DNA from: Castellaniella sp047971665
GTDB taxonomy: Bacteria > Pseudomonadota > Gammaproteobacteria > Burkholderiales > Burkholderiaceae_B
Assembly: GCF_047971665.1 (NCBI RefSeq)
Contig: NZ_JBKEAA010000004.1
Location: 16,430-80,429 of the forward strand
DNA: 64,000 nt
Direction: 5' to 3'
Shown: one piece after another, positions 55,738-64,000 of the stretch
Position numbering within the stretch: the stretch's first letter is position 1
Layout: each line of letters starts with the position of its first letter
Notes under the pieces: generated by a model
Told to the model about the DNA's origin: nothing
The model's input: the letters and a program-made list of their open reading frames with translations, nothing else
Databases searched by the model: none
Translations under genes and position numbers: made by a program

Positions 55738-57159
55738 CTAGGCCCTGTTCAGGCTGGCGGCCAGCCGATCCAGAACGGTGTCGCGGCCCAGCAGCGCCAG
55801 CACAGCGCCGATCGACGGGGTGTGCTTGCGGCCCGTGACGGCCACCCGCAGCGGAATCGCCAGCCCGGGCATCCTGGCGCCGTGATCTTTCAAGATCGCC
55901 TTGATCAGGCCGTCGAGTTCCGTCTCGTTCCAGGCCCGCAGCGCCGTGGCGCGTTGCAGGAAATCATCCAGCAGGCTGCGGGCCGCATCGTCCAGAACCT
56001 CGGCGCGCAGCGCGTCGTCGGCGGGCGCATAGGGGCCGCAGAACAGCATGGCGCCTTCGGCCAGATCCTCCAGGGTCTCGCTGCGATCGCGCAGCAGCGA
56101 CATGATCGCGGTCAGGTCGGCCGACGCAGGATCGCCGCCCCGGCGGGTGACGCGCGGCGCGGTGCGGTCAGCCAGCTCGGCCGGATCGAGCGCGCGCAAG
56201 GCGTGGGCGTTGACCCAGTTGAGTTTCTTCGGATCCCATTGCGCGGCCGAGCGGCTGAGATTGCGAGGATCGAACCATTCCACGAACTGCTCGCGTGTGA
56301 AGATTTCGTCGTTGCCGTGGCTCCACCCCAGCCGCGCCAGGTAGTTGACCATGGCCTCGGGCAGATAGCCCAGGTGGTCGTATTCCATGATGCTGACGGC
56401 GCCGTGGCGTTTTGAGAGCTTTTCGCCATCGGGGCCCAGGATCATGGGGACATGGCCGTAGCGCGGCAGTTCCCCACCCAGCGCGCGCAGGATGTTGATC
56501 TGACGCGGCGTGTTGTTGACATGGTCGTCTCCGCGGATGACGTGCGTGATCTGCATGTCCCAGTCATCCACCACCACGCAGAAGTTGTAGGTGGGGGTGC
56601 CGTCGGGGCGGGCGATCACCAGATCGTCGAGCTCGCTGTTGTCGAAACTGATGGGGCCCTTGACCAGGTCGTCCCAGGCGGTGACGCCCTCTTGCGGACT
56701 GCGAAAGCGCACCACGGGTTGGACGCCGGCCGGGATCGGCGGCAGGGTCTTGCCGGGCTCGGGTCGCCAGGTGCCGTCATAGCGCGGCTTGGCGCCGATG
56801 GCGCGGGCGCGTTCGCGCATGGCTTCGACTTCTTCCGGTGTGCTGTAGCAATGATAGGCCGTGCCCTGGGCCAGCATGTCCGCGATCACGGCGCGGTAGC
56901 GGTCCATGCGCCGCATCTGGTAGAACGGCCCCTCGTCGGCCGTCAGATCCAGCCATCGCATGCCGTCCAGAATGGCCTGCACGGCCTCGGGGGTGGAGCG
57001 TTCCAGATCCGTGTCCTCGACGCGCAGCACGAAGGTGCCGCCGAAATGACGGGCGAAGGCCCAGGAGAACAAGGCGGTGCGTGCGCCCCCCAGATGCAGG
57101 TACCCGGTGGGGGACGGAGCGAAGCGCGTACGGACGGGGCGTGAAGAAGAGTCTGTCAT
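55738..57159 (-). CDS. gltX: Glutamyl-tRNA synthetase
   Basis: 473 residues from ATG giving MTDSSSRPVRTRFAPSPTG. Class I synthetase: the HIGH motif is PSPTGYLHLGGAR near the N-terminus and the KMSKS equivalent is KLSKRHG. In a GatCAB-bearing genome it could be nondiscriminating and charge tRNA(Gln) as well; the sequence alone does not decide that. Confidence 0.96.
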   Translation of the reverse strand: MTDSSSRPVRTRFAPSPTGYLHLGGARTALFSWAFARHFGGTFVLRVEDTDLERSTPEAVQAILDGMRWLDLTADEGPFYQMRRMDRYRAVIADMLAQGTAYHCYSTPEEVEAMRERARAIGAKPRYDGTWRPEPGKTLPPIPAGVQPVVRFRSPQEGVTAWDDLVKGPISFDNSELDDLVIARPDGTPTYNFCVVVDDWDMQITHVIRGDDHVNNTPRQINILRALGGELPRYGHVPMILGPDGEKLSKRHGAVSIMEYDHLGYLPEAMVNYLARLGWSHGNDEIFTREQFVEWFDPRNLSRSAAQWDPKKLNWVNAHALRALDPAELADRTAPRVTRRGGDPASADLTAIMSLLRDRSETLEDLAEGAMLFCGPYAPADDALRAEVLDDAARSLLDDFLQRATALRAWNETELDGLIKAILKDHGARMPGLAIPLRVAVTGRKHTPSIGAVLALLGRDTVLDRLAASLNRA

Positions 57160-57277
57160 ATCAATGTGCTGAACAATTGTTGCGCCGCAACAAAATAGTG
57201 AGGAACCCGAGTAAAATCGAAGAATCAAGACATTATTTTAAGGGACGGCCTGTCCGGGGGCGTCCGAGGTTTTTCTC

Positions 57278-59725
57278 ATGTTGCGCCATCGTCTGGCTGC
57301 TCTGTTCGAGCCGCGTTCCCTGTTGATCCTGAGTTCCCGCGAACTTCCTGTCGTGCGCACACCGCCCGCGTTGCTGCAAGGGCGGATTGCCGATGTGCGG
57401 ATCGGGGAGGACGGCCGCTGGCAGATGCCGCAGCGGCTGGAGTTCCTGCAAGAGGGCCAGCGGCTGGACATGGCCTTGCTGTGTCTGGATCCCGCCCTGC
57501 TGCCGGCCGCGCTGGGGGCGCTCAAGGCGCACCGGCCGCGCGCCCTGGTGCTGTTGCCGCACACCACGCCGGCCGTCGATCCCATCGAGACCCGCGCCTA
57601 TTGTCAATCCTGGGGCCGGATGAATGGCTGCCTGGTGCTCGGCCCCGGTGCGCTGGGCGTGCAGCGCCCGCACCTGGGGTTGAATCTGGGGCTCGATCCG
57701 CATGGCGCGCCGGTGGGCCGTGTGGCCCTGGTCGCGCAGTCCCGGATGGTGGCCGCCGCCGTGCTGGACTGGGCGGACGACATCCAGCTTGGCTTTTCGG
57801 CCGTCGTGTCGGCGGGCGATGCCGATGGCGTCACGGTGGCCGAGGTGCTCGAATATCTGTCGATGGATCCGCGCACAGAAAGCATCGTGCTGTATCTCGA
57901 AGAGGCCGATTCCTCGCGCCGCTTCACCAGCGCGCTGATGGCCGCCGCCAGCGTCAAGCCGGTGATTCTGCTGAAGGCCGGCCGTTCGGACAACAGTCCG
58001 GTCGCCGATGCCGTGTTCGACGCGCTGGTGCGGCGCACCGGGGCGGTGCGGATCCGGTTTTTCGTGCAGCTGTTTTCGGCGCTCAAGGTACTCGTTCAGA
58101 CCAAGCGCCAGCGGGGGCGCCATATTGCGCTGTTCTCCAATGGCTATGGCGCGGCGCACCTGGCGCTGGACGTGATCGGCGCCAGCGGCCCCGTGTCCCG
58201 GGCCACCTTGTCCTCCCAGACGCAGCGTGATCTGGCCTCGGTTCTGGAACCTGGAGCCGCCCTGGACAATCCCGTCATCAGCCATGCGCCGCTGGGCCCC
58301 GAGCGGTTGCAACAGGCCCTCGGCGTACTGGCGGACGATAGCAATGTGGATGGCGTGCTGGTGCTGATCGCGCCCGATGCCCTGTCGGATCTGGACGGCG
58401 CCACCGAGGTGCTGGCCCGGTTCTCCGAGGCTTCCCCCAAGCCCATCGTCTCCTGCTTTCTGGGCGATGCCTCGATGCGTTCCCGGCGGCATCGGCTGGA
58501 TTCGGTGGGCCTGCCGGCGTTTCGCACACCGGAATCGGCCGCCAATGCCTTCGGCATCCTGGCCTCCTATCAGTACAACCAGACCCTGGCACAGCAGACC
58601 CTGCCACCGGAAATGCTCAGCCGCCCGCCGCGCCTGGACGAGGCGCGCATGCTGCTCAGCGATGCGATCATGTCGGGGCGTCTGGAACTGGATCCGTCCA
58701 GTTGCCGCTGGCTACTGGACTGCTTTCACGTGCCGATCCGTCCGGAAGACCAGCCCGTGCCCGAGGCTGCGCGCGAGAACGTGCCCATGGCCATCCATGT
58801 GCGGCAGGACGCGCGTTTCGGTCCGTACATGCAGTTCGGGCCGGGCGGAGATTATGCCCGGCTGGGGTCTGGCCGCCGGGAAATCGAATTGCCACCGCTG
58901 AACAACTATCTGGCGCGGCAGATGATCCAGCGCGGCCGGTTCTGGTCGCGCATCCTGGAGCGCGATCTCAGTCCCGCGGTGTTCGAGCAGTTGCGTGAAG
59001 CGCTGGAGCGAATTTCCGAAATCGTCAGCGAGCTGCCCGGGATCCGGACCCTGTCGATCGATCCGCTCTGGTGGGACGATAGCCGCCTGTATGCTGGCGG
59101 CATCCAGATCGGACTGGATCCGAACTATGACGGCGAACGGCCTGAGAACCGTGCGTATCGTCATATGGCCATTCACCCGTATCCACGCCGCCTGGTCCGG
59201 CCGATGGTCCGGCAAGACGGGCAGGAGTGGCTGCTGCGGCCCATCCGCCCCGAGGACGCTCTGTTGCTGCAGGAATTCGTGCGGGACCTGTCCGATGAGT
59301 CGCGCTACATGCGGTTCGTGTCGATGCTGCGGGAGCTCACGCCGCGCATGCTGGCGCGTTATACCCGCATCGACTACGATCGCGAAGTCGCGCTGGTCGC
59401 CACGGCCCAGGTGCCGAATCCGGAAAATCGTGGCCTGCTGCGCGAGCGCATCGTCGGCTTTGCCCATTACCTGCGCAATGCCGATGGCCAGGGCGCCGAA
59501 TATGCGCTGGTGATCGCCGATGACTGGCAGCGGCGCGGTGTCGGCGCGGCCCTCATGCGCAGCCTGATCGACGTCGCCCGTCGGCAGAACCTGAGCTACA
59601 TCGAAGGCATCGTCCTCGCCACCAACCGCCCCATGCTGGGCCTGATGACATCCTTGAACATGCGGGACGACCCCGACGAAACCGACCCCGGCATGAGAAG
59701 GTTGTGGATGAACCTGGGTGCCTGA
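57278..59725 (+). CDS. Pat-type protein acetyltransferase: acyl-CoA-synthetase-like domain plus GNAT
   Basis: 815 residues. The first ~650 residues resemble the NDP-forming acyl-CoA synthetase alpha chain (CoA-binding fold, ligase-CoA domain with VALVAQSRMVAAAVLDWADD and VSAGDADGVTVAEVLEYLSMD). A GNAT domain fills about 660-815, with the acetyl-CoA loop DDWQRRGVGAALMRSLI. This is the layout of E. coli PatZ, which acetylates lysines. The segment usually holding the SHTG catalytic His between the CoA-binding and ligase parts is replaced by NSPVADAVFDALVRRTGAV, so it is probably regulatory and not catalytic in synthetase terms. Confidence 0.85.
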   Translation: MLRHRLAALFEPRSLLILSSRELPVVRTPPALLQGRIADVRIGEDGRWQMPQRLEFLQEGQRLDMALLCLDPALLPAALGALKAHRPRALVLLPHTTPAVDPIETRAYCQSWGRMNGCLVLGPGALGVQRPHLGLNLGLDPHGAPVGRVALVAQSRMVAAAVLDWADDIQLGFSAVVSAGDADGVTVAEVLEYLSMDPRTESIVLYLEEADSSRRFTSALMAAASVKPVILLKAGRSDNSPVADAVFDALVRRTGAVRIRFFVQLFSALKVLVQTKRQRGRHIALFSNGYGAAHLALDVIGASGPVSRATLSSQTQRDLASVLEPGAALDNPVISHAPLGPERLQQALGVLADDSNVDGVLVLIAPDALSDLDGATEVLARFSEASPKPIVSCFLGDASMRSRRHRLDSVGLPAFRTPESAANAFGILASYQYNQTLAQQTLPPEMLSRPPRLDEARMLLSDAIMSGRLELDPSSCRWLLDCFHVPIRPEDQPVPEAARENVPMAIHVRQDARFGPYMQFGPGGDYARLGSGRREIELPPLNNYLARQMIQRGRFWSRILERDLSPAVFEQLREALERISEIVSELPGIRTLSIDPLWWDDSRLYAGGIQIGLDPNYDGERPENRAYRHMAIHPYPRRLVRPMVRQDGQEWLLRPIRPEDALLLQEFVRDLSDESRYMRFVSMLRELTPRMLARYTRIDYDREVALVATAQVPNPENRGLLRERIVGFAHYLRNADGQGAEYALVIADDWQRRGVGAALMRSLIDVARRQNLSYIEGIVLATNRPMLGLMTSLNMRDDPDETDPGMRRLWMNLGA

Positions 59726-59745
59726 CAGTCCCTGCGGACTGTCAG
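59722..59745. terminator. Perfect hairpin overlapping the acetyltransferase stop
   Basis: CTGACAGTCC-CTGC-GGACTGTCAG: 10-bp stem, tetraloop, with the TGA stop inside the left arm. No T-tract. It lies between this gene and the convergent esterase gene. Confidence 0.5.
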
Positions 59746-59777
59746 ACGCCTGGTTCATCCGACCAGCCTGCAGGCCG

Positions 59778-60452
59778 TCAGAAACCGGCCATCACGCGTG
59801 TCAGGAACGCCCGGATGTCGTCCAGTTCCTGCGGATGCAGACCATGCGGCATCGGGTAGGTATGCCATTCCAGCGGCTGCTGCTGCGCAGTCAGCACGTC
59901 CCGGCTGATTTCGGCGTAGTTCATGGGCACCACCATGTCCGTCGTGCCGTGCGCCATGAAAACCGGCGTGGCCGCATTGGCGGGATGGCGTTCCGCCGCC
60001 AGCGCATTGCGCAGCGGCAGGTAGCCCGACAGGCCGATCAGGCCAGCCAGGCGTTCCGGGTGGCGCAGGCCGGTGTACAGGGCCGAGGCGCACCCCTGCG
60101 AGAAACCCGCCAGCACGATGCGCTCGGGTGGGATGCCGTGCTGGTTTTCCTGCTCGATCAGCTCGGTGACCGCGTGGCGGGTGGCGCGCAGGCCATCGAT
60201 GTCCTCGCGCGCATCGCGATCCAGTCCGTACAGATCGTACCAGGCGCGCATCGGCATGCCCTGGTTCAGGGTCACCGGGCGCACGGGGGCATGCGGGAAT
60301 ATGAAACGCAGCGCCGGCAGGGCGGGGTGGGTCAGCTCGGGCACGATGGGTTCGAAATCATGGCCGTCGGCGCCCAGGCCGTGCAGCCAGATCACGCTGT
60401 GCGTCGGCGCGGGGCCTGTGGTGCGTTCGATGGTTTCCAGTGTGGAGGTCAT
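59778..60452 (-). CDS. Carboxylesterase / phospholipase (alpha/beta hydrolase)
   Basis: 224 residues from ATG giving MTSTLETIERTTGPAPTH; the ATG shares one base with the darP stop (TGATG). The catalytic triad is Ser118 (LAGFSQGCA), Asp172 (HGTTDMVVP) and His203 (MPHGLH), with the oxyanion segment IWLHGLGADGHDF at 21-33. It belongs to the acyl-protein-thioesterase/YpfH-like group. The natural ester is unknown. Confidence 0.9.
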   Translation of the reverse strand: MTSTLETIERTTGPAPTHSVIWLHGLGADGHDFEPIVPELTHPALPALRFIFPHAPVRPVTLNQGMPMRAWYDLYGLDRDAREDIDGLRATRHAVTELIEQENQHGIPPERIVLAGFSQGCASALYTGLRHPERLAGLIGLSGYLPLRNALAAERHPANAATPVFMAHGTTDMVVPMNYAEISRDVLTAQQQPLEWHTYPMPHGLHPQELDDIRAFLTRVMAGF

Positions 60453-61021
60453 CAGAAGGTTTCGTCCTCGAAATCCAGGGTTTTCAGCGTCTGGAACAGG
60501 GCGCGGAAATGCTTGCGCGCCGGTTCCCGGCCCTGAGGCAGGGCGGTGTTGTCTCGGGCTTCCTTGCGGGCGGCGCGGATCTGGGCGCGCAGCGACTGAA
60601 TGTCCAGGCCCGGAAAGCGTTCCAGCAGTTGCGTCAGCGCCTCGTCGCTGTCGATCAGGCGGTCGCGCAGTGCTTCCAGCCGGTGCATCGTGCGGGTCTG
60701 GTCGCGCGAGCCGTTGGCCCACAGCGAGAGTTGGGCGCGCAGCGCCGGCACGTCGGCCTGACGCATCAGCTTGCCGACGTAATGAACCTGGCGGCGGCGG
60801 CCTTCGTTGCTGTTGATGCGCTGGGCCAGGGCGATGGCATCGCGCAGCGGTTCATCGAGCGGCAGCTGCGCCAGCTTGGCGGGAGGCAGCGAGATCAGTT
60901 CGCGGCCCAGGTCCAGCAGGGCGAGCATGTCGCGCTTGATCTGGGATTTGCTGGGTCGCCTGTCCTCGGCAAAGTCATTCGCCGGGGCGGGCGGTGGCGT
61001 ATCGTCCATGGGTTCGGGCAT
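60452..61021 (-). CDS. darP: Ribosome-associated protein DarP (YjgA)
   Basis: 189 residues, DUF615. Features PSKSQIKRDMLALLDLGRELI, IAHRINS-like LAQRINSNEGRRRQVHYVGKLMR and the C-terminal RQHIRAARKEARDN-like IRAARKEARDNTA are typical. It promotes 50S maturation in E. coli. It is divergent from pmbA with a 52-nt gap, the same pairing seen widely in Proteobacteria. Confidence 0.93.
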   Translation of the reverse strand: MPEPMDDTPPPAPANDFAEDRRPSKSQIKRDMLALLDLGRELISLPPAKLAQLPLDEPLRDAIALAQRINSNEGRRRQVHYVGKLMRQADVPALRAQLSLWANGSRDQTRTMHRLEALRDRLIDSDEALTQLLERFPGLDIQSLRAQIRAARKEARDNTALPQGREPARKHFRALFQTLKTLDFEDETF

Positions 61022-61073
61022 AAAATGATCCGTGATTGTCTATGATAACCGTCTCCTACCCAGCGGATTTTGC

Positions 61074-62441
61074 ATGAATCAAAGAACCGACGATTTTCTC
61101 GATGTGCCCGCCCAACAGGCCCAGTTCCGCGAACTGGTCGGCGATGCCCTGCGGCACGCCAAACAGGCCGGCGCCACGGACGCCGCCGTGGAGATTTCAG
61201 AGAGCCTGGGGCTGTCCGTCTCGGTGCGCCGCCGCGCCATCGAGACCATCGAGCAGACGCGCGACCGCTCCATGGCCGTGACGGTCTTCGCCGGTCAGCG
61301 CCGGGGCTCGGCCTCGACCTCGGATTTTTCCCCCGGGGCGCTGCGCCGCACGGTGGATGCCGCCTGGCACATCGCCCGCTATACGGCCGAGGATCCGGCC
61401 GCCGGCCTGCCCGATCCCGAGATGTTCGCCAGTCACTACCCGGACCTGGACCTGCACCATCCCTGGGCCATCGATGCCCAGGGCGCGGCCCGCCTGGCCA
61501 TCCAGGCCGAGCGCGCCGCGTTGACGACCAGCGATCAGATCACCAATTCGGAAGGCGCCGCTCTGGACACCATGGAGGGCCATTTCGTCCTGGGCAATTC
61601 GCGCGGATTCCTGGGGGGCTATCCCTATTCGCGCCACAGCCTGTCGGTGGCGCCCATCGCCGGGCGTGGCGACGGCATGCAGCGGGACTACTGGTATACG
61701 TCCGCGCGCCGGTCGGACGACCTGGCCGCGCCGGCCGAGGTGGGCCGCTACGCGGCGCAACGGGCCTTGTCGCGTCTGAACGCGCGGCCGATCAAGACCG
61801 GCCACTATCCGGTATTGTTCGAGGCGCCCCTGGCCGTTGGTCTGCTGGGCGCGCTGGTTCAGGCCGCCAGCGGAGGGGCGTTGTATCGCAAGGCCAGTTT
61901 CCTGCTGGATGCGCTGAGCAAGCCTGTCCTGGCCGATCACCTGGACGTGGTCGAGAATCCCTATATCCCGGGCGCCCAGGGCAGTTCGCCTTTCGATGCC
62001 GAAGGGGTCCGCACTCAGGCCCGCCGGGTGGTGGACCAGGGGGTGCTCACGGGCTATTTCCTGTCCACCTACACGGCGCGCAAGCTCGGCATGGCGACCA
62101 CCGGCAACGCCGGGGGATCGCACAATCTCAGCCTGCGCTCGCGCCTGACCCGGCCCGACGATGATCTGCCCGGGCTGCTGCGCCGGATGGGCACCGGGCT
62201 GCTGGTCACCGAGCTGATCGGCCAGGGGGTGAACTACGTCAGCGGCGATTATTCGCGCGGCGCCTTCGGCTATTGGGTTCAGGATGGCATCATCCAGCAT
62301 CCCGTCCAGGAGATCACGATTGCGGGCAATCTGGCCGACATGTTCCGCCAGGTCGTCGCCGTCGGCGCCGATGTGCATGCGCGGGGCGCCAAAGCCACCG
62401 GGTCGGTGCTGATCGAAGGCATGGCGGTGGCCGGGCTGTGA
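61074..62441 (+). CDS. pmbA: Metalloprotease TldE / PmbA
   Basis: 455 residues from ATG giving MNQRTDDFLDVPAQQ; an upstream ATG overlaps the promoter region. U62 family member that pairs with TldD. The HExxxH metal motif of TldD is absent, as expected for the TldE subunit. Conserved SASTSDFSP, NAGGSHNLSL and the C-terminal AGNLADMFRQVVAVGADVH. Role in maturation of small peptides. Confidence 0.94.
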   Translation: MNQRTDDFLDVPAQQAQFRELVGDALRHAKQAGATDAAVEISESLGLSVSVRRRAIETIEQTRDRSMAVTVFAGQRRGSASTSDFSPGALRRTVDAAWHIARYTAEDPAAGLPDPEMFASHYPDLDLHHPWAIDAQGAARLAIQAERAALTTSDQITNSEGAALDTMEGHFVLGNSRGFLGGYPYSRHSLSVAPIAGRGDGMQRDYWYTSARRSDDLAAPAEVGRYAAQRALSRLNARPIKTGHYPVLFEAPLAVGLLGALVQAASGGALYRKASFLLDALSKPVLADHLDVVENPYIPGAQGSSPFDAEGVRTQARRVVDQGVLTGYFLSTYTARKLGMATTGNAGGSHNLSLRSRLTRPDDDLPGLLRRMGTGLLVTELIGQGVNYVSGDYSRGAFGYWVQDGIIQHPVQEITIAGNLADMFRQVVAVGADVHARGAKATGSVLIEGMAVAGL

Positions 62442-62556
62442 CCGGCGGCGTTTCTCCGTGCGGTGCCACGTGCAGTCGGGGGGCGTGCAGTGTAATATCG
62501 AAACGCTTGGTCGCAACACACACCAATAGATTCCAACACACAGGAGATCCTTCATC

Positions 62557-63654
62557 ATGCAGCGTCGCGCATTTCTGAAAAAGGCGGGCCTGGGTGCCGT
62601 GGCAGGTACGGCGGCGGTCGCCGCTCCGGCCATTGCCCAGTCGGCCCCCAAGATCAACTGGAAGATGACCTCGACTTACGGGCCTTCGCTGCCGCCGCTG
62701 TTCTCGACGGCACAACTGTTCTGCGACATGGTCAAGGAAGTCACCGATGGCAATTTCAACATCCGCCTGTACCCGGGGGGTGAGCTGGTGCCGGGATACG
62801 GCGTCATGGATGCCGTCGGCAATCGCACTGTCGAATGCGGTCAGACGGCGTCCTATTACTACTATGGCAAGGATCCTTCGTTCTGCTTCGATACGGCGGT
62901 GCCGTTCGGCCTGAACGTGCGGCAGATGAGCGCCTGGATGTACGAGGGCGACGGCCTGAAGCTGATGCGCGAACTGTTCGCGCCGCGCGGCATCATCAAT
63001 TTCCCCATGGGCAACACCGGGACCCAGATGGGCGGCTGGTATCGCAAGGAAATCAACAAGATCGACGACCTGAAAGGCCTGAAGATGCGCACGGCCGGCT
63101 TCGCGGGCGAGGTGCTGTCGCGCCTGGGCGTGATTCCGCAGCAGATTCCCCCCGGCGACATCTATCCGTCCCTGGAAAAGGGCGCGCTGGATGCCGTGGA
63201 ATTCGTCGGCCCCGTGGATGACGAAAAGCTGGGCTTCCAGAAAGTCGCCAAATACTATTACTACCCGGGCTGGTGGGAAGGTTCGGCCCAGGTGTCGCTG
63301 TACGTCAACGACAAGGCCTATGCCGAACTGCCCAAGGCCTACCAGAGCATCATCGATGTCGCCTCGCGCGCTGCGGGCACCAAGATGGTCCAGGACTATG
63401 ACGCGCACAATCCCGAGGCCCTGCGCCGCCTGATCGCCGGCGGCGCCGTGCTCAAGCGCTTCCCGGTCGAGGTCATGGATGCTTCCTTCGAGGCCGCCAA
63501 CAAGGTCTACAAGGAATTCAGCGACAAGAACCCGGGCTTCAAGAAGATCTTCGACAACTACATGGCCTTCCGCGACAACATCGTGCCCTGGTTCCGTGTG
63601 GCCGAAGGCTCTTTCGACAATTATCTGGGCGGCGCCCTGGCCCGCAAGAAATAA
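62557..63654 (+). CDS. TRAP-type substrate-binding protein (DctP family) with Tat signal
   Basis: 365 residues. N-terminal MQRRAFLKKAGLGAVAGTAAVAA is a Tat signal (RRAFLKK). The mature DctP fold shows LYPGGELVPGYGVMDAV and, later, GLKMRTAGFAGEVLSRLGV and PPGDIYPSLEKGALDAVEFVGP, as in TRAP proteins binding carboxylates such as 2-oxo acids or lactate. No DctQ or DctM gene follows: the next gene runs the other way behind a terminator. Confidence 0.9.
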   Translation: MQRRAFLKKAGLGAVAGTAAVAAPAIAQSAPKINWKMTSTYGPSLPPLFSTAQLFCDMVKEVTDGNFNIRLYPGGELVPGYGVMDAVGNRTVECGQTASYYYYGKDPSFCFDTAVPFGLNVRQMSAWMYEGDGLKLMRELFAPRGIINFPMGNTGTQMGGWYRKEINKIDDLKGLKMRTAGFAGEVLSRLGVIPQQIPPGDIYPSLEKGALDAVEFVGPVDDEKLGFQKVAKYYYYPGWWEGSAQVSLYVNDKAYAELPKAYQSIIDVASRAAGTKMVQDYDAHNPEALRRLIAGGAVLKRFPVEVMDASFEAANKVYKEFSDKNPGFKKIFDNYMAFRDNIVPWFRVAEGSFDNYLGGALARKK

Positions 63655-63670
63655 TCCGGGCCGTGTGTCG

Positions 63671-63699
63671 ATGGCGCTCCTTCGGGAGCGCCATTTTTT
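63671..63699 (+). terminator. Intrinsic terminator after the TRAP binding protein
   Basis: ATGGCGCTCC-TTCG-GGAGCGCCAT followed by TTTTT. Perfect 10-bp stem with a stable tetraloop. Confidence 0.92.
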
Positions 63700-63798
63700 C
63701 GGTGCGGCAGCCCGCCCAAGCGCTCCGGGGGGAGCGGGCAGACTCGGGTAGTCTTTTCCAAAACACAGATGAGTCTGAACTTGCGGAGAACTGGCGGT

Positions 63799-64000
63799 TC
63801 AGGCGGCCTTGTCGGCGGATCGTCGATGGATGGTTGCAAACAGCGCCGAGCGGGCCTTTTGCAGCTGCTCGGCGGCTTCATTATCACTCATGGCCCGCGC
63901 CTCGATGAGCAGGCTCTGTAGGGTGATACCGGGCTTGAGCCCCCGGGCGCGCGCCGGCAGGCTGTGCAGCTTCTCCAGCGGAGTTCGCACGAGCGCTTGA
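63799..64000 (-). CDS. C-terminal part of an unrecognised leftward gene (cut by the window end)
   Basis: The frame is open from the window edge to the stop, about 66 residues, ending ARSALFATIHRRSADKAA; an internal GTG at 63990 would give 63 residues. Helical, charged, without a motif that I know. Its true start is probably beyond the window. It is convergent with the TRAP gene, so it is not its membrane subunit. Confidence 0.45.
   Translation of the reverse strand, partial: QALVRTPLEKLHSLPARARGLKPGITLQSLLIEARAMSDNEAAEQLQKARSALFATIHRRSADKAA

Overview
The window is 64 kb of GC-rich (roughly two-thirds GC), densely coding chromosome. Gene content and order point to a betaproteobacterium of the Burkholderiales, most likely the family Alcaligenaceae (Bordetella, Achromobacter, Castellaniella and relatives). 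The pointers are metW-ampG, the mreBCD-mrdA-rodA block next to gatCAB, rplU-rpmA-obgE-proB, rubredoxin opposite thiDE-hemL, tlpA-accBC-prmA, and a lysine/alanine-rich histone H1-like protein. This is inferred from remembered synteny and not from a search. I see no rRNA, tRNA, CRISPR array, prophage, integrase or insertion sequence. It reads as core chromosome with a few accessory regulators and transporters.

Layout. 1-6454: metW (5' end cut), ampG, an AraC regulator, an SBF-type transporter, exonuclease III, a LigB-type dioxygenase and pyrE. 6580-15806: gatCAB transcribed leftward, divergent from the rod-shape cluster mreB-mreC-mreD-mrdA-rodA. 15855-18555: ftsE-ftsX-mutY with overlapping stops and starts. 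18754-22938: a polar amino-acid ABC importer (aapJQMP type) with a terminator-like hairpin after the binding-protein gene. 23098-25970: an OmpA-like lipoprotein, then thiC under a TPP riboswitch that can be read in the sequence. 26086-29256: a regulatory and D-amino-acid patch (XRE regulator, response-regulator-like protein with a degenerate receiver, dadA, Lrp/AsnC regulator). 29289-33739: rplU-rpmA, obgE, proB and argJ. 33853-37764: MarR regulator, hemL, thiE, thiD, and divergent rubredoxin. 37845-39685: algH/yqgE, ruvX and plsC. 39733-46717: a long leftward run (mpl, RNB ribonuclease, TonB-like, mtgA, lptG, apaH). 46846-52970: a Tat-signal TlpA protein, accB-accC-prmA, a zinc-ribbon DUF3426 protein, a PfkB kinase and a glycine-zipper lipoprotein. 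53002-57159: yggT, the H1-like protein, a CopD-like membrane protein, a small lipoprotein and gltX. 57278-63654: an acetyltransferase of the Pat family, an esterase, darP, pmbA and a TRAP-type binding protein. The window ends in a cut leftward gene.

Functionally, many genes concern the cell envelope: MreBCD/PBP2/RodA for elongation, FtsEX for division, MtgA for glycan synthesis, Mpl and AmpG for muropeptide recycling, and LptG for LPS export. Three thiamine genes (thiC, thiD, thiE) are split over two loci; only thiC shows a TPP riboswitch. dadA lies divergent from an Lrp-type gene, as expected for D-amino-acid catabolism.

I did not find a clear new multi-gene system. The best second looks are the pseudo-receiver regulator facing an XRE regulator, the acyl-CoA-synthetase-like/GNAT fusion without its catalytic His segment, recurrent perfect hairpins lacking U-tracts just after stop codons, a binding protein of TRAP type with no membrane subunits beside it, and the apparent absence of aroE and aroQ from places where I would expect them.
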